DNA from: Acidiferrum sp963764675
Lineage (GTDB): Bacteria; Acidobacteriota; Terriglobia; Acidiferrales; UBA7541
NCBI GenBank assembly: GCA_963764675.1
Contig: CAVXTQ010000007.1
Span: 558,001-622,000 of the forward strand
DNA length: 64,000 bases
Direction: 5' to 3'
Positions 63,121 to 64,000 of this stretch are shown in pieces (position 1 is the first letter of the stretch; each line of letters opens with the position of its first letter). The notes beneath the pieces were generated by a model. It worked only from the letters and a program-made list of their open reading frames with translations, searched no databases and had not been told where the DNA came from. The translations under genes were made by a program, and so were the position numbers.

Positions 63121-63371
63121 GGTGGGCGGGACCTTACTTCGCACCAAGCCTTCTCCGCGAAGCGCTCTCGCGTAAGCCGCCCGTTCCGAGCCCGTTGCGA
63201 CTTGGGTTCCAGCCCTGAAACCCGTCGCAGCTCTTCATCGCGGCTCCTCCGCTCGTCAACAAAAATCTGAAAAGAGGCCCTGGCAGTCTTCGGCGGCTCG
63301 ACCACTTCGCCACGGTGTGTGCGCGATCCCGGGCCTACCGCCGCAAATTGCCGCCTCACTGGATCTCAGCC

Positions 63372-64000
63372 ATGAAAAAGAAAGAATTGAAGGCCGCACA
63401 AGTCTGGAAAGACTTCGAGGACCTTCTCGTGCCGCGGCTACGCCTCTCCGTCATCGACCGCGCTATCTATTCTCATCTCCTGCGGCATAGCCGCCTCGAA
63501 GGCAAGCTCCGCCTCCAGTTTTCCATTCTGTGGCTCGCACGCGCGATCCATGTTACTGGCGGGCCGACGCGGGAGGCCGTGCGCCGGCTCGTCGGCCATG
63601 GCGTTCTGCGTCTGGTCGAACGCAGCAAAGCGGGACACGTCGTGGAAGTAAGGCTGCCCGACGAGATTCGAGCCGTGAGGCTCAATCGAAGTGAGGGCCG
63701 GGACGCCAGGGAAGGCGGTGCGGGCGGCTGTGCGACGGTTAGCCTCGAGGAGGCGGACTTTCTACAAGACCGAGCGCTGCGAGAGGCTATCCACGCGCGC
63801 GAGGGCGGCCAATGCTTCTATTGCTTGCGCCGGACTACGCCGACGGTGAAGTGTCTGGACCACGTCGTGCCGCGGGCGAAGTTGGGACGCAATTCCTACC
63901 GCAATCTGGTCTCGAGCTGCCTGGAGTGCAACTCGCAGAAAGGGGAGCGCCCCGCCGGGGATTTTCTCCGCAGGCTCTACCGCGAGGGCCGCTTGACCGC
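63372..64000 (+). CDS. Winged-helix/HNH endonuclease, 3' end cut by the window
   Basis: The ATG at 63372 opens at least 209 codons. Residues about 15-100 look like a winged helix (FEDLLVPRLRLSVIDRAIY, then GGPTREAVRRLVGHGVLRLVE). Residues about 145-200 form an HNH nuclease site: C-x2-C (CFYC), then CLDHVVPRAKLG with the catalytic His, then NLVSSCLECNSQKGE with the second C-x2-C binding the structural zinc. A short acidic/Gly-rich linker joins them. The DNA-binding wing suggests site preference. Such genes may be mobile or part of defence; no partner is visible before the window ends. Confidence 0.82.
   Translation, partial: MKKKELKAAQVWKDFEDLLVPRLRLSVIDRAIYSHLLRHSRLEGKLRLQFSILWLARAIHVTGGPTREAVRRLVGHGVLRLVERSKAGHVVEVRLPDEIRAVRLNRSEGRDAREGGAGGCATVSLEEADFLQDRALREAIHAREGGQCFYCLRRTTPTVKCLDHVVPRAKLGRNSYRNLVSSCLECNSQKGERPAGDFLRRLYREGRLT

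Larger units (their letters stand above)
62960..63371 (+). other. Long leader upstream of the HNH gene
   Basis: This 412-base spacer has a promoter (63048-63075) and a hairpin with a T run (63085-63120), listed separately. The rest, about 250 bases before the HNH ATG, shows no ORF that I trust and no known repeat. Confidence 0.4.

Overview
The window looks like chromosomal DNA of an Acidobacteriota bacterium (Terriglobia-like). The GC content is moderately high, and a duplicated orphan permease of the ADOP type, which was named from acidobacteria, sits at 48041-50509. Most genes have their best recognisable relatives in that phylum, and the intergenic regions carry short dispersed repeats of a kind I associate with acidobacterial genomes. 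There is no rRNA operon, CRISPR array, prophage or intact IS. One tRNA-Phe gene is present. Genus cannot be told from this sequence.

Layout. 1-5.5 kb: a CPBP protease fragment, a hypothetical protein and a lipoprotein-like hydrolase (minus strand), then a type II NADH dehydrogenase, a secreted CocE-type hydrolase, tRNA-Phe and a DUF488 protein. 5.6-11.1 kb: a minus-strand run rnj-GNAT-uppP-ftsK. 11.3-12.8 kb: a Tat-exported bicupin and a GlsB-type membrane protein. 13-17.5 kb: a polyamine locus holding pyruvoyl arginine decarboxylase, N-carbamoylputrescine amidase, agmatine deiminase and a deoxyhypusine-synthase-like protein. 18.5-21.7 kb: sdhCAB behind a clear sigma-70 promoter. 21.8-25.2 kb: two tandem exported dipeptidases and a cyclophilin. 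25.3-29.5 kb: a sulfite reduction module (nitrite/sulfite reductase, siroheme methyltransferase, a 46-residue membrane protein and a YeiH-type transporter). 29.5-36.2 kb: TCA and core metabolism (mdh with a one-base frameshift, icd, glnA, ino1). 36.3-43.3 kb: secreted proteins, an RRM protein and an MFS pump. 44.2-47.8 kb: a translationally coupled MFS / flavin oxidoreductase / DapA-like operon. 48-64 kb: ADOP permease, a DUF4097 protein, PolX, a cold-shock protein, an MFS-spermidine-synthase-like fusion, Nudix, DoxX, VOC, an orphan LytTR regulator, an MFS-HEAT fusion, and a winged-helix/HNH gene cut by the window end.

The most interesting signal is ahead of the sulfite reductase. A strong promoter (25278-25306) is followed almost at once by a 31-codon ORF (25316-25411) with six Cys codons among codons 5-18. 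Downstream segments can form the classical 1:2, 2:3 and 3:4 alternative pairings and end in an intrinsic terminator (25439-25479). This has the layout of ribosome-mediated transcription attenuation responding to cysteine supply, and it also argues that the downstream enzyme is an assimilatory sulfite reductase rather than a nitrite reductase. Other points worth attention are the deoxyhypusine-synthase-like protein in a complete arginine-to-putrescine locus, several dispersed repeat families, the mdh frameshift, and an IS110-type transposase remnant at 60000-60137.
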